A DNA stretch of 64,000 nucleotides from Pseudomonadota bacterium (GTDB lineage: Bacteria > Desulfobacterota > Desulfobulbia > Desulfobulbales > Desulfocapsaceae), in the NCBI GenBank assembly GCA_018817385.1, contig JAHIUA010000006.1, positions 1 to 64,000 of the forward strand, written 5' to 3'. The notes beneath the pieces are model-generated. The model did no database searches, was not told where the DNA came from, and worked only from the letters and a program-made list of their open reading frames with translations. Shown piece by piece: positions 1 through 8,296 of the stretch (position 1 is the stretch's first letter; every line of letters begins with the position of its first letter). The position numbers were made by a program, and so were the translations under genes.

Positions 1-178
1 AATAAAACCCCAAAAAGGATTTTATTGAAGACACTAAATAAGGGCGTTCTTTGAATTACAAAGATGCCCATTTTGGTGTCGAAACACCAGTTTGGGCCCG
101 TTTGCTTTTTGTATTGTTATTCAGTTTTCAAGGATCGTTGCAGCACCAAAAGTGCCGTGCGGGATAACCCGCGACGAA
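1..178 (-). other. rRNA operon leader (16S gene lies just off the left edge)
   Basis: Read on the minus strand, this stretch follows two strong tandem promoters and has no coding content. It contains a CCTTGAAAACTGAAT-type block (121-137) resembling the boxA/leader sequence found upstream of many bacterial 16S genes. It also has a long hairpin with a TTCG loop (about 67-99). The 16S gene itself is not in the window, so the identity is inferred from the promoter architecture plus leader. Confidence 0.6.
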
Positions 179-184
179 GTCACT

Positions 185-213
185 AATCTACTCCGCCTAT
201 TTGCTCCTGTCAA
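185..213 (-). promoter_or_regulatory. rRNA-type promoter, proximal of two
   Basis: On the minus strand there is a perfect -35 box TTGACA (208-213), a 17-bp spacer and a -10 box TAGATT (185-190). Transcription would start near 178 and run off the left edge. A perfect -35 with ideal spacing next to an rRNA-like leader suggests a growth-rate-regulated rrn promoter. Confidence 0.6.
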
Positions 214-288
214 TATTTATTTTGACTTGAACCGTCGTTTTTGTGAGAGGCTCGTTCACCAAATTGTCTCTCACTCAAAGACCGAGGC

Positions 289-317
289 AACCTACACAAT
301 CACTGACAGGGTGTCAA
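289..317 (-). promoter_or_regulatory. rRNA-type promoter, distal of two
   Basis: There is a second TTGACA (312-317), again followed by exactly 17 bp and then TAGGTT (289-294), on the same strand and about 104 bp upstream of the proximal promoter. AT-rich DNA upstream (318-360) could act as an UP element. Tandem P1/P2 spacing of this kind is typical of rRNA operons. Confidence 0.55.
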
Positions 318-1154
318 CGAGAAAAGAGACTTGTTTTTGAAAAGAATGTCCCTTTTATGCGAACCGGTCAATGTTACGCCTTATTTTTAAGGAACCAATT
401 AGCAGGGGGAGGCTGCTTCATGGCCTGTGACGAAGAAGGTGTTTAGTGGCAAAGAAGGGTTGTCTGAAATTTTACTGGGATCTGACTCCGAAATAGCCGT
501 TCATTGTCCTTCTCTGGCCCCAAAAAAAACAATCCTCTGGTTTAGGTCAACATTTGCATGGAGGCCAGGGGATAAAAAATAAGAACCGGCAACAGAATCA
601 CTCAGGAGACTGCGATGCTACTGGTCTTCAGAGGACGTGTGTTGACTGTTTAGATCTGTGAACGGAAAATACAGATAAAGAAGGGGACAATGACAGGGCC
701 CTGGCTTGAGTGGAATATATGTCGCCCCGAGGGGGTGGGGGCGTAACCTTATGTTATTGATTGTAAAAAAGCGTCAGTTTGCTGCCTGCTCTCTTTGCAC
801 GGACATGATGCACGGACATGACAGGCTTATCCAGGTCAGTCGTGAAGGAGTTATGGGAAAACATACAACTCCGGCAGGTTACCTGTGCTCACTAGTCCTC
901 TCAGGGGCAGAGGGGGGCTTCTTGGCAGAAGCGCTAGTCGTTGTTTATGATGACGTTTTTAAGGTGGGTACTGAAACTGAGTGCCTGGCTGGCAAAGGCC
1001 AAGGTGCTGATTGAGGATGAGGAGAAGAGCAAAGGTTCTTGAGAGTTCAGCTTAGAGTAGCAAAAGAGGGCATGCATCAGGCAACCAGTGGCGGAATAAA
1101 AGGGAATTGCTCCAGGTCTGCCACTGGCAAATACATGGTCGGTCCTTCCCTTAG
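318..1154. other. Intergenic region, no supported gene
   Basis: There are about 840 bp between the rRNA promoters and the first protein gene. Open frames here lack ribosome binding sites and protein-like composition. A short tandem (CACGGACATGATG then CACGGACATGACA, about 797-822) is visible. I see no tmRNA, RNase P or SRP RNA signature. Confidence 0.4.
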
Positions 1155-1439
1155 TTATTGGTCTATCCATTTTTGGAGGATGGTGATAATCTTTTTTGCT
1201 TGATCGGCACTGGAGATGTTGAACTTGGACTTTGATACATACTCTCCGTTACGTTTCTGATAGCGTCGGATGGTGAACATCTCTTTGCTGAACTCATTTT
1301 TGGAACGGCTCCAGTTTTGATAACGGAAGATAATAGTTGCCCAGGCCCCTTTGGTCAGAACTTCTTTGTCCAGTTCTTTTACCAGAATTTGTCCTTCTTC
1401 TTCGTATTGTATTGTGAGATCGCTGATATCTGCGCTCAT
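1155..1439 (-). CDS. Conserved hypothetical protein, 94 aa
   Basis: I do not assign a function. The start is set at ATG 1439 because a strong AGGAGG lies a few bases upstream; a longer open frame to 1577 has no such site. The product is small and soluble, with an acidic N-terminus (ISDLTIQYEEEGQ), an aromatic-rich middle (ATIIFRYQNWSRSKNEF) and a basic segment (FTIRRYQKRNGEY) leading into a helical C-terminus. The IFRYQ/TIRRYQKR strands suggest a compact beta-rich fold. It is a lone gene transcribed toward the rRNA leader. Confidence 0.7.
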   Translation of the reverse strand: MSADISDLTIQYEEEGQILVKELDKEVLTKGAWATIIFRYQNWSRSKNEFSKEMFTIRRYQKRNGEYVSKSKFNISSADQAKKIITILQKWIDQ

Positions 1440-1934
1440 TTTTTTTCCTCCTTTATTTTGAGTTGTTGGTAAGGGCTCGTTGTTTTCTGTTTGTTGTCTG
1501 CTCCATTCACCGTTTGGCCTCAGCGGTATAAGGAAGCCATGGCGCTTACCTTTGCTTCCAATTTCATGAAAGTTCACCTGTCCTGTTTAAAAAGGTTGTC
1601 AGGTTGAGACGATCGGCGATGAAAACAGGGTGATGGGAGCAAAGTCGTTTCACGGCTGCACTGCCAACAGTACTGTGACTGTTGCTGCATCGTCAATACC
1701 TTTCACCGCGATATCTCCATGGACCTTACCAAGTCGATTGGCGGGTTGTGCTTGCATCATTTGGGCTATGGTAATGAGAGGAGTGTGGTATCGGCATGTG
1801 TTCGCTGAACTCAACTATTAAACCCAAAAGGTATTATTTGTAGCCGCGTTATGCAAACCATATCTTCAGCAAAAAAGAAAGGGGAAAGCGTTGCCGGTCG
1901 CGCGCCTCCCCCTTTCTGGTCAGGGCCGTTCGGT
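1440..1934. other. Intergenic region between a hypothetical gene and clpB
   Basis: There is no supported gene. On the minus strand around 1640-1800 a short frame reads like part of a soluble domain (GKVHGDIAVKGIDDAATVTV). It ends in a stop and has no start signal, so it is at most a decayed remnant. The clpB stop lies at 1935 and no clear hairpin terminator follows it. Confidence 0.3.
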
Positions 1935-4559
1935 TCAGTTCTTTTGGGGGCGGTCTGCTTCGCCAGGGCCTGCATTAAAGCTGAGACCACCTTTGCTGCC
2001 GGTTACGGCCACATGGCTGCCTTCCTGAATTGTTCCATCAAGGATCTCCATGGCCAAGGGGTTTTCCAAATAACTCTGGATTGCCCTTTTGAGTGGTCGA
2101 GCCCCAAAAAGTGGGTTGTAGCCGGTATTGACAAGGAATTCTTTGGCGTCATCGTTGATCTGGAGAGAGATTTTTCTTTCATCCAGTCTCTTTTTTAGTC
2201 TTTCGAGTTGGATATCGATGATACCGAACATATCTTCCTTGCTGAGACTGCGGAAAATGATAGTTTCATCCACCCGATTGAGGAATTCCGGTTTGAATTT
2301 TTGATGGAGGATCTCTTCAATCTGGAGGTGGATGGTCTTTTCACTCTCCTGATTTTCTGCCATCTTCATGATCAGATCGCTACCGAGGTTTGAGGTCATA
2401 ATCATGATGGTGTTTCTGAAATCAACGGTTCTTCCCTTGCCGTCGGTCATGCGGCCGTCGTCAAGGACCTGGAGAAGAACGTTGAAGACATCCGAGTGGG
2501 CCTTTTCTATCTCGTCCAGGAGGATTACGGCATAGGGACGTCGGCGCACCGCTTCTGTAAGGTAGCCACCTTCGTCGTATCCAACATATCCAGGGGGGGC
2601 TCCAATCAGCCGGGCTACAGAATGTTTTTCCATGAACTCAGACATATCAATGCGGATCATGGCTTGTTCTGAATCAAAGAGGAAATGAGCCAGGCTTCGT
2701 GCCAGTTCGGTCTTCCCCACTCCGGTGGGACCGAGAAAGATGAAAGAGCCAAGGGGTCTGTCTGGATCCTGAAGTCCTGCCCGCGCCCGACGCACGGCAT
2801 TGGAGACCGATATGATTGCCTCTTTTTGGCCGATAACGCGTTTGGCGAGTCCGGTTTCGGCGTGCACCAGCTTGTCTTTTTCTCCTTCCAGCAGTCGATC
2901 AATTGGGATGCCTGTCCATTTTGCAACAACGCCTGCAATATCCTCAGCACTGACTTCCTCTTTGAGCATCTGGTTGTTTTCCTGGATCTCGCGAAGTTTG
3001 TTATTGCTGCTGTCCAGTTTTTTCTGGAGGTCAACGATTTTTCCATATCGAATCTCTGCAACCTTGCTCAGGTTACCTGCCCGCTCCTCCCGTTGTTCTT
3101 GCATGTGGGCTTCATCGATAGCTGCCTTCGTTTGGCGGATGGTTTGGATAACATCCTTTTCAATGGTCCATTGTCCTTTTAAGGAGGTCAAGGTGTCGTT
3201 CAGTTCCCCAAGTTTTTTGTTTACCTCTGCCAGTCTTCCCTTTGAAGCCGAATCCTTTTCTTTTTTCAGAGCCTCTTTTTCAATTTCAAGCTTGATTTTT
3301 TTCCTTTCCAGCATATCGATTTCAGTGGGCATGGAGTCGATCTCAATGCGAAGTTTAGAAGCGGCTTCGTCTATGAGGTCGATGGCCTTGTCTGGAAGAA
3401 ATCGATCCGTAATATAACGACTGGAGAGGGTAACGGCGGCCACGGTCGCAGCATCTTGGATGCGCACGCCGTGATGCACTTCATACTTTTCCTTTATACC
3501 GCGGAGGATGGCTATGGTATCTTCTTGGCTGGGTTCCTGGACCATGACCGGTTGAAATCTGCGTTCCAGGGCTGCATCCTTTTCAATGTATTTTCGATAT
3601 TCGTCAAGGGTGGTGGCTCCAACGCAATGAAGTTCCCCACGGGCCAGGGCAGGTTTGAGCATATTCGAAGCATCCATGGATCCTTCGGCGGCACCGGCTC
3701 CTACCAGAGTGTGGATCTCATCAATAAAGAGGATGATGTTACCTGCTCGTTCTTCTACTTCTTTGAGCACGGCTTTGAGGCGGTCTTCAAATTCTCCTCG
3801 ATATTTTGCTCCGGCAATAAGAGAGCCGAGGTCAAGGGCAAGGACCTGTTTTCCTTCAAGGGTGGCTGGGATGTCACCATTGACTATACGTTGAGCAAGG
3901 CCTTCGGCAATGGCAGTCTTTCCGACACCAGGTTCACCGATCAGGATGGGGTTATTCTTGGTGCGTCGTGAAAGAACCTGGATGATTCTCCGGATCTCCT
4001 CATCTCTGCCAATGACAGGGTCAAGTTTCCCCTGTTTCGCGACGTCGGTCAGGTTTCTGGCATATTTTTCAAGGGCTTGGTATTTGTCTTCCGGGTATTG
4101 GTCAGTGACCCGCTGGTTTCCGCGGATGGTACTGAGGGCATTGAGGAAATTTTTTTCATCTATCCCGAGCTGCTTCAACATCTTGGCGCTTGTTGATTTG
4201 CTGTCTCGAATAATAGTAAGAAAGAGATGTTCCTGACTGACAAAGTCGTCCTGCATTTGACTGGCAGTGGCAAAGGCCTTATCAAGAATCTGTCTCAATT
4301 CATTGGAAGCGTAAACCTGACTGACACTGCTTCCGCTGACTGTTGGGATTCGCCCAATCAGTTTTCCTGTTTCCATAAGAGCCATCGCTGGCTCGACCCC
4401 CATTTTCTGAAGGACTGGAACAATGACTCCTCCTGGTTGTTCGAGGATGGCCTTGATGAGGTGGGCAACTTCGATCTCTGGATTGCCGTTGTTCTGCGCC
4501 AGTTGCTGGGCTGCCTGGACCGCTTCTTGTGATTTTATGGTGAATTTATCAAACTGCAT
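1935..4559 (-). CDS. clpB: ATP-dependent disaggregase chaperone ClpB
   Basis: This AAA+ Hsp100 unfoldase threads aggregated proteins through its hexamer together with DnaK. The 874-aa length is normal for the family. In order: Clp N-domain repeats (about 1-150); first ATPase with Walker [11 protein letters not shown] near 206 and downstream IDEIHTLVG; the long coiled M-domain (about 400-530), which separates ClpB from ClpA/C; second ATPase with [10 protein letters not shown] near 608 and LLDEIEKAH; and a C-terminal ClpB D2 domain. The start at 4559 is preceded by a GGAGGG ribosome site. The gene stands alone behind a promoter-like sequence, as expected for a heat-shock gene. Confidence 0.98.
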   Translation of the reverse strand: MQFDKFTIKSQEAVQAAQQLAQNNGNPEIEVAHLIKAILEQPGGVIVPVLQKMGVEPAMALMETGKLIGRIPTVSGSSVSQVYASNELRQILDKAFATASQMQDDFVSQEHLFLTIIRDSKSTSAKMLKQLGIDEKNFLNALSTIRGNQRVTDQYPEDKYQALEKYARNLTDVAKQGKLDPVIGRDEEIRRIIQVLSRRTKNNPILIGEPGVGKTAIAEGLAQRIVNGDIPATLEGKQVLALDLGSLIAGAKYRGEFEDRLKAVLKEVEERAGNIILFIDEIHTLVGAGAAEGSMDASNMLKPALARGELHCVGATTLDEYRKYIEKDAALERRFQPVMVQEPSQEDTIAILRGIKEKYEVHHGVRIQDAATVAAVTLSSRYITDRFLPDKAIDLIDEAASKLRIEIDSMPTEIDMLERKKIKLEIEKEALKKEKDSASKGRLAEVNKKLGELNDTLTSLKGQWTIEKDVIQTIRQTKAAIDEAHMQEQREERAGNLSKVAEIRYGKIVDLQKKLDSSNNKLREIQENNQMLKEEVSAEDIAGVVAKWTGIPIDRLLEGEKDKLVHAETGLAKRVIGQKEAIISVSNAVRRARAGLQDPDRPLGSFIFLGPTGVGKTELARSLAHFLFDSEQAMIRIDMSEFMEKHSVARLIGAPPGYVGYDEGGYLTEAVRRRPYAVILLDEIEKAHSDVFNVLLQVLDDGRMTDGKGRTVDFRNTIMIMTSNLGSDLIMKMAENQESEKTIHLQIEEILHQKFKPEFLNRVDETIIFRSLSKEDMFGIIDIQLERLKKRLDERKISLQINDDAKEFLVNTGYNPLFGARPLKRAIQSYLENPLAMEILDGTIQEGSHVAVTGSKGGLSFNAGPGEADRPQKN

Positions 4560-4630
4560 ATTTTTTCTCCCTCCATGGGTAATGAAAATGAGTTCATCAG
4601 ACCGTGTTGTTTGTGGCTTCTCTGTGCGGA

Positions 4631-4660
4631 AAGTTAAGGCTGAGGAAAGGGGGTGTCAAG
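4631..4660 (-). promoter_or_regulatory. Candidate clpB promoter
   Basis: On the minus strand CTTGACA (4654-4660) is followed 17 bp later by TAACTT (4631-4636). The CTTGA core plus a C-rich spacer also resembles heat-shock (sigma-32) promoters. The distance to the clpB start is about 70 bp. Assignment is by motif only. Confidence 0.4.
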
Positions 4661-4719
4661 TTTTTGACAGAAGATTTGCGGTGAGAAAGTTATATGCAGG
4701 GATGAAGAAGATGAGATAA

Positions 4720-4758
4720 GGAAACGGTGAATCCATAACATATGCATTCACCGTTTCC
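4720..4758 (-). terminator. Perfect 13-bp stem-loop downstream of hesB
   Basis: GGAAACGGTGAAT (4720-4732) pairs perfectly with 4746-4758 across a 13-nt loop. It lies after the selenoprotein gene on the minus strand and is followed there by a pyrimidine-rich run, so it probably ends that transcript before clpB. The U-tract is weak, and a regulatory cruciform is an alternative. Confidence 0.45.
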
Positions 4759-4899
4759 TGAAGCTGCCCAGGTAATGAAATCTGGGAACTGTAAAAGTGT
4801 ACCACTGGTATAAATTTGTTTGATCTGATCAGCCACTCTCCAGCTCCTTATGGGGCTAAACAAATCAAAAAAGGGGGACACTAGTGAATTTTTTGCAGA

Positions 4900-5241
4900 T
4901 CAGCCGCAGCCGCCTGATCCGCAAGATCCAGAACTACATCCTCCACCTCCCCCAATGGGGTTGGATGAGGTAATACCAAATCCGGAGCGGGGGCCTGCGT
5001 CGACAAAATCGACACGAATAGTTCCGCAGGTGTTCATCAGGCCTTCTTCTACCAGAAATTTAAGATCATCTTTATCGTAAACTTTGTCGTTGTCTTTTGG
5101 CTCATCCAGAGCCAATCCCAATGAAGGGCCAGCTCAGCCGCCCTGCATCAAGGCAATACGGAGAGCAGAATCAATATTGTTCTGTTCAAAGTATTCCTTG
5201 AGTTTTACCACTGCCTGGTCTGTTACGGTGAAATCAGACAT
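4900..5241 (-). CDS. HesB/IscA-like selenoprotein (Sec encoded by in-frame UGA)
   Basis: The gene reads as 113 residues from ATG 5241 (good AGGAGG site) to TGA 4900, with one in-frame UGA at 5134-5136 as codon 36. The surrounding peptide is LMQGG-U-AGPSLGLALDEP. In A-type Fe-S carriers (IscA, HesB, ErpA) the first ligand cysteine sits at this point (GGCSG), so Sec replaces a metal-ligand Cys. The domain continues as expected (IRVDFVDAGPRSGFGITSSNP) and ends in a Gly/Cys tail with three cysteines. HesB-like selenoproteins are an established family in anaerobic deltaproteobacteria. A perfect hairpin downstream of the UGA supports recoding. The likely role is Fe-S or redox chemistry. Conventional annotation would truncate this to the part after the UGA (4900-5121). 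Confidence 0.85.
5097..5115 (-). promoter_or_regulatory. Bacterial SECIS-like hairpin
   Basis: Starting 18 nt after the UGA, UUGGCUC pairs perfectly with GAGCCAA (7 bp) around the loop UGGAU. Bacterial SECIS elements lie within the coding region just downstream of the Sec codon, with the apical loop roughly 16-37 nt away and a G in the first two loop bases. Here the loop begins 25 nt after the UGA and its second base is G. Confidence 0.75.
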
Positions 5242-5568
5242 GTAATCCTCCTGTGGAAATATTAGTAAATAAATGTTTTTATTAAGCTGACGAGTCAAAA
5301 ACACCCTGATTTTATAAGGATGTCAGATTAGACTTTTCAACATGTCCAAAAATGATATCATATAATGAATCATGGAGTAAATGATAAGTAACCCGTAGCG
5401 AGAAGTCAATCATTGTTCCACCTTTAATCGTGATCTGAATGGCTGGGTGGGTGATATTTTCTCTTTGGATATTGTACTTCAGGGTCGGCAAAGCAATCGA
5501 GTGTGTTTTTTATTATTATATAATATTCACATGTTATATTGAAAATGTGAAGAGGGAAAGGTTTTTAT
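5242..5568. other. Divergent intergenic region between hesB and pfk
   Basis: This AT-rich region holds the start signals for hesB (minus) and pfk (plus). A TATATAATATTC stretch near 5516-5527 is a plausible -10 region for pfk, but no good -35 is evident. No gene or RNA structure is recognised. Confidence 0.35.
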
Positions 5569-6654
5569 ATGAAAAAAATAGTGATTTCTACCGGAGGTGG
5601 TGATGCCCCGGGCTTGAATGCTGTCATTTATGCCGTAGTTCACGCCTGTTATCGTAGGGGGTGGGAGGTGTATGGAAGTCGAAGCGGGTATAAAGGACTT
5701 CTCGATACGGATGAATTGGTACGACTTGGCCTGGATGATGTGGAAGATATCTATTCCACGGGTGGTACTATTATCGGCTCGACCAATAAGGGAGATCCCT
5801 TTGCTACAGCTATCCAAAATTTGGCAGGAGAAATTCAGATTGTTGATCTTTCTGAAAAAATACTCCATAACTTTCAACGGATGCGTTTTGATTGTCACAT
5901 AGCCATCGGTGGTGACGGAAGTCTTGAAATTGCCCGTCGTTTCGCAGAAAAGGGGATGCCAGTTGTCGGAGTTCCTAAGACTATTGATAATGATCTTGAG
6001 GCAACAGACAGGACCTTTGGTTTTGATACAGCCGTATCAACGGCCACTGAGGCCTTGGACAAACTGCATTCAACGGCCAAATCCCATGACCGGGTGATGG
6101 TTGTGGAGGTCATGGGCAGGGAGTCGGGATGGATTGCCCTCTATTCCGGTATCTCTGGAGGGGCAGATGTTATTCTTATTCCAGAAATCCCCTTTGATAT
6201 GGCAAAGGTCTGTGAAAAAATAACGGACAACGAACTCCACGAAAAAGACTATGCCATTGTCGTGGTTGCTGAAGGGGCTGTTGCCCAGGGTGGGGAGGTC
6301 ATCAATAAGGGTGAAGGAGAGCTTGGACGCAGCGAAGTGGTTCTTGGTGGAATTGGCGAATGGGTGGCCTCTGAGATTCGACTGCGCACGGGAAAGGATA
6401 CCCGCTCTTTGGTTTTGGGGCATTTGCAGCGAGGAGGATCGCCAACTACTTTTGACAGACTGTTGGCCATGCGCTTTGGAGCTGCTGCCGTGCGTCTTGT
6501 GGAAGAGGGTGTCTTTGGTCATATGGTAACCCTGGCTTCTTCCCGGATGAGTTCAGTCCCCTTGGCCGAGGCTGTCAAATCCAGGAAGAAGGTTGATCTG
6601 AACAGTGATAAGGTGCTCACCGCCAGGGAAATAGGGATTTGCCTGGGCGATTGA
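5569..6654 (+). CDS. pfkA: 6-phosphofructokinase
   Basis: It phosphorylates fructose 6-phosphate to the 1,6-bisphosphate, the committed step of glycolysis (reversible if PPi-linked). It is 361 aa, with the N-terminal loop STGGGDAPGLN, the phosphate-donor motif GGDGS near 110 and catalytic PKTIDND near 137. Downstream are substrate segments (VVEVMGRESGWIA and GHLQRGGSPT). Glycine in GGDGS is the ATP-type residue, while lysine in PKTIDND is usual in PPi-linked and mixed-clade enzymes, so the phosphoryl donor cannot be fixed from sequence. The start follows a GAGGGAAAGG site. A 12-bp stem-loop overlaps the stop codon. Confidence 0.93.
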   Translation: MKKIVISTGGGDAPGLNAVIYAVVHACYRRGWEVYGSRSGYKGLLDTDELVRLGLDDVEDIYSTGGTIIGSTNKGDPFATAIQNLAGEIQIVDLSEKILHNFQRMRFDCHIAIGGDGSLEIARRFAEKGMPVVGVPKTIDNDLEATDRTFGFDTAVSTATEALDKLHSTAKSHDRVMVVEVMGRESGWIALYSGISGGADVILIPEIPFDMAKVCEKITDNELHEKDYAIVVVAEGAVAQGGEVINKGEGELGRSEVVLGGIGEWVASEIRLRTGKDTRSLVLGHLQRGGSPTTFDRLLAMRFGAAAVRLVEEGVFGHMVTLASSRMSSVPLAEAVKSRKKVDLNSDKVLTAREIGICLGD

Positions 6655-6691
6655 GTGAAAGAGCGAGGGGGGCAGGCTTGCTCTTTCACTC
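6653..6691 (+). terminator. Stem-loop after pfk
   Basis: GAGTGAAAGAGC (6653-6664) pairs perfectly with 6680-6691 across a 15-nt G-rich loop. It overlaps the pfk stop codon and has no U-run, so it may attenuate rather than fully stop transcription into the next gene. It also argues against a GTG start at 6655 for that gene. Confidence 0.4.
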
Positions 6692-6729
6692 GCATTGCCC
6701 TCCCGTGTCCAGGTAGTGTGGCTAACTTA

Positions 6730-7395
6730 ATGCAAAAAGAAAAAAAAGAATCTTTCCTGCGGGTCTATGACCGGTTGTATGACCATTTTGGTCCCCAGAA
6801 ATGGTGGCCGGGAGAAACACCTCTGGAGGTGATGATCGGTGCTGTGTTGACCCAGAATACCAATTGGCTCAACGTCGAAAAGGCAATCCTCAATCTTAAA
6901 GATGCTGGCCTGTTGTCCTTTCCTCTTCTTCTGGACCTGCCACTGGATACCCTTGCCGAGTATATCAGGCCCTCGGGATATTATAATATCAAGGCGAAGA
7001 GGTTGAAAAATTTGTTACAGATGATCGAAGAGCAGTATGGGGGGGAGCTTGAGCTTCTTTTTGCTGATAGTCTGGAAAACAGTCGTATCAATCTTCTCTC
7101 AGTAAGAGGCGTTGGCCAGGAAACAGCAGATTCTATTCTCCTCTATGCGGCAAGTCAGCCGGTGTTTGTTATTGATACCTATACCCATCGTGTTTTTTCA
7201 CGCCATGGATTGGTGCCAGAAGAGAGCGATTACAAAACGCTTCAGGAGGAATTTCAGGGACGTCTGCCTGAAGACGCGTTGCTTTTCAATGAATATCATG
7301 CATTGATTGTGGCTGTGGCTAAGGAGTTTTGCAAAAAGAAAAAACCCCGTTGCAGGGAGTGTCCCTTGCAGGGGGTTGAGGAGGAACGTTTTTAG
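6730..7395 (+). CDS. Endonuclease III-related HhH-GPD DNA glycosylase
   Basis: A base-excision-repair protein of about 221 aa. It resembles the subgroup related to Helicobacter MagIII 3-methyladenine glycosylase (COG2231-like) more than classical Nth. The HhH-GPD hairpin reads VRGVGQETADSIL: the lysine that makes Nth a beta-lyase is replaced by Glu, while the catalytic Asp is present (FVIDTYTHR). The C-terminal cluster motif is CX6CX2C, with the usual fourth cysteine missing. ATG 6730 is preferred over a GTG at 6655 because the latter lies inside the pfk hairpin. The specific damage substrate is not determinable. Confidence 0.85.
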   Translation: MQKEKKESFLRVYDRLYDHFGPQKWWPGETPLEVMIGAVLTQNTNWLNVEKAILNLKDAGLLSFPLLLDLPLDTLAEYIRPSGYYNIKAKRLKNLLQMIEEQYGGELELLFADSLENSRINLLSVRGVGQETADSILLYAASQPVFVIDTYTHRVFSRHGLVPEESDYKTLQEEFQGRLPEDALLFNEYHALIVAVAKEFCKKKKPRCRECPLQGVEEERF

Positions 7396-7585
7396 TTTTG
7401 TCGATTTTAGCATATTCCTGGATGAGGGAAAACTCAAATTTTGAATGGGGTCAGAAGGGAATTTCAGATGTGAGGCCTGGATAGAGCATACTCTGTCAAT
7501 GTCCTCAGGTGCGTTGGGGCAAAGGAGCAATTTTCAATAATAAAGCAGATGAAGAGCGTTTAGGGCGCCAGCAGCATCTGCACTG

Positions 7586-7939
7586 TCAGGCTTTAAGCTT
7601 GAGAAGGCTGCCCAGCATTTCATCGGCGACCTGAAGCGTTTTGAGGTTTGCCTGATAGAAACGGCTGTTTATGGAGGCCTCTGGGAGTTCCTGCCCGAGG
7701 TCGACATTAGAAAGCTCAACAAGCTCCATCCCAGTACTTGTCTGTTCGGGAGTCATTGTTCCAGGTGTGTCTATCTTGTCCACAGAGGCTTTTACCCCTT
7801 GTGGCTCTTGGTTTGTCAGAGTGACCCGTGTTTTCTTGAACCCTTCTGATGAGACATTGGCAATATTGTTGGCATTGGATTGGAGCTTGGTACCAAATGC
7901 CTGGAGAGCGGAAAGGGCTGATTGAGTAGCAGTTATCAC
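7586..7939 (-). CDS. FlgC-like flagellar basal-body rod protein
   Basis: At 117 aa it is close to FlgC length. The N-terminus (ALSALQAFGTKLQSNANNIANVSSEGFKKTR, in part) is the flagellar rod/hook signature with the ANNIAN motif. The C-terminus (VDLGQELPE, then YQANLKTLQVADEMLGSLL) is the matching rod-protein helix, and the two form the coiled coil of the axial structure. Start is GTG 7939 behind GAGGTG. No flgB, fliE or other flagellar gene is adjacent, so this is an orphan copy that may have a paralogue in a main flagellar cluster. Confidence 0.8.
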   Translation of the reverse strand: MITATQSALSALQAFGTKLQSNANNIANVSSEGFKKTRVTLTNQEPQGVKASVDKIDTPGTMTPEQTSTGMELVELSNVDLGQELPEASINSRFYQANLKTLQVADEMLGSLLKLKA

Positions 7940-8296
7940 TTTTTCACCTCAGATTTGCTTCATTGTCTTGTCAACGTGGTATTGGTATGAAAATCATTGC
8001 GAGAATTATGCCACCTGCGTGAGTAGGGCTTTCAAGATTGTGTCCGCTTGGTATTGTGTCGAAAGCACAGGTAGATAAGAGAAGGTGACCTGGAGATGCT
8101 CTTAATTCCTGCAAAGGAAGGTCATGCAGAAAACGTAACAGAGATCACATTTTTGTTGTGCAGAGGCGCCAGGTGGCGGACGAGAGGACCGTTTCTGACC
8201 GAGAGGGAAAGGAGGAGCAGGGGGGCTGTATCGCTGCAAAGAGCAGTCCAACCATATGGCATGGAGATTTCTTTTTTTTCTCAGGAGGCAGTTTGT
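7940..8296. other. Intergenic region with no supported gene
   Basis: There are about 360 bp between the flgC-like gene and trmJ. Frames here lack start signals and family features. No convincing terminator or RNA fold was seen. Confidence 0.35.

Noticed and set aside
706-1014. Plus-strand frame of 102 codons in the left intergenic region
   Set aside because: No ribosome site, no recognisable motif and overlapping opposite frames of similar quality.
1640-1800. Minus-strand fragment resembling a small lipid-carrier domain
   Set aside because: Short, without start signal and ended by a stop; similarity is too weak to claim a pseudogene.
1851-2198. Plus-strand frame opposite the clpB end
   Set aside because: Antisense shadow of clpB; composition follows the sense codons.
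4900-5241. HesB gene as a pseudogene with a premature stop
   Set aside because: Frame and family similarity continue on both sides of the UGA, Sec falls on a ligand-Cys position, and a SECIS-like hairpin follows; recoding fits better than decay.
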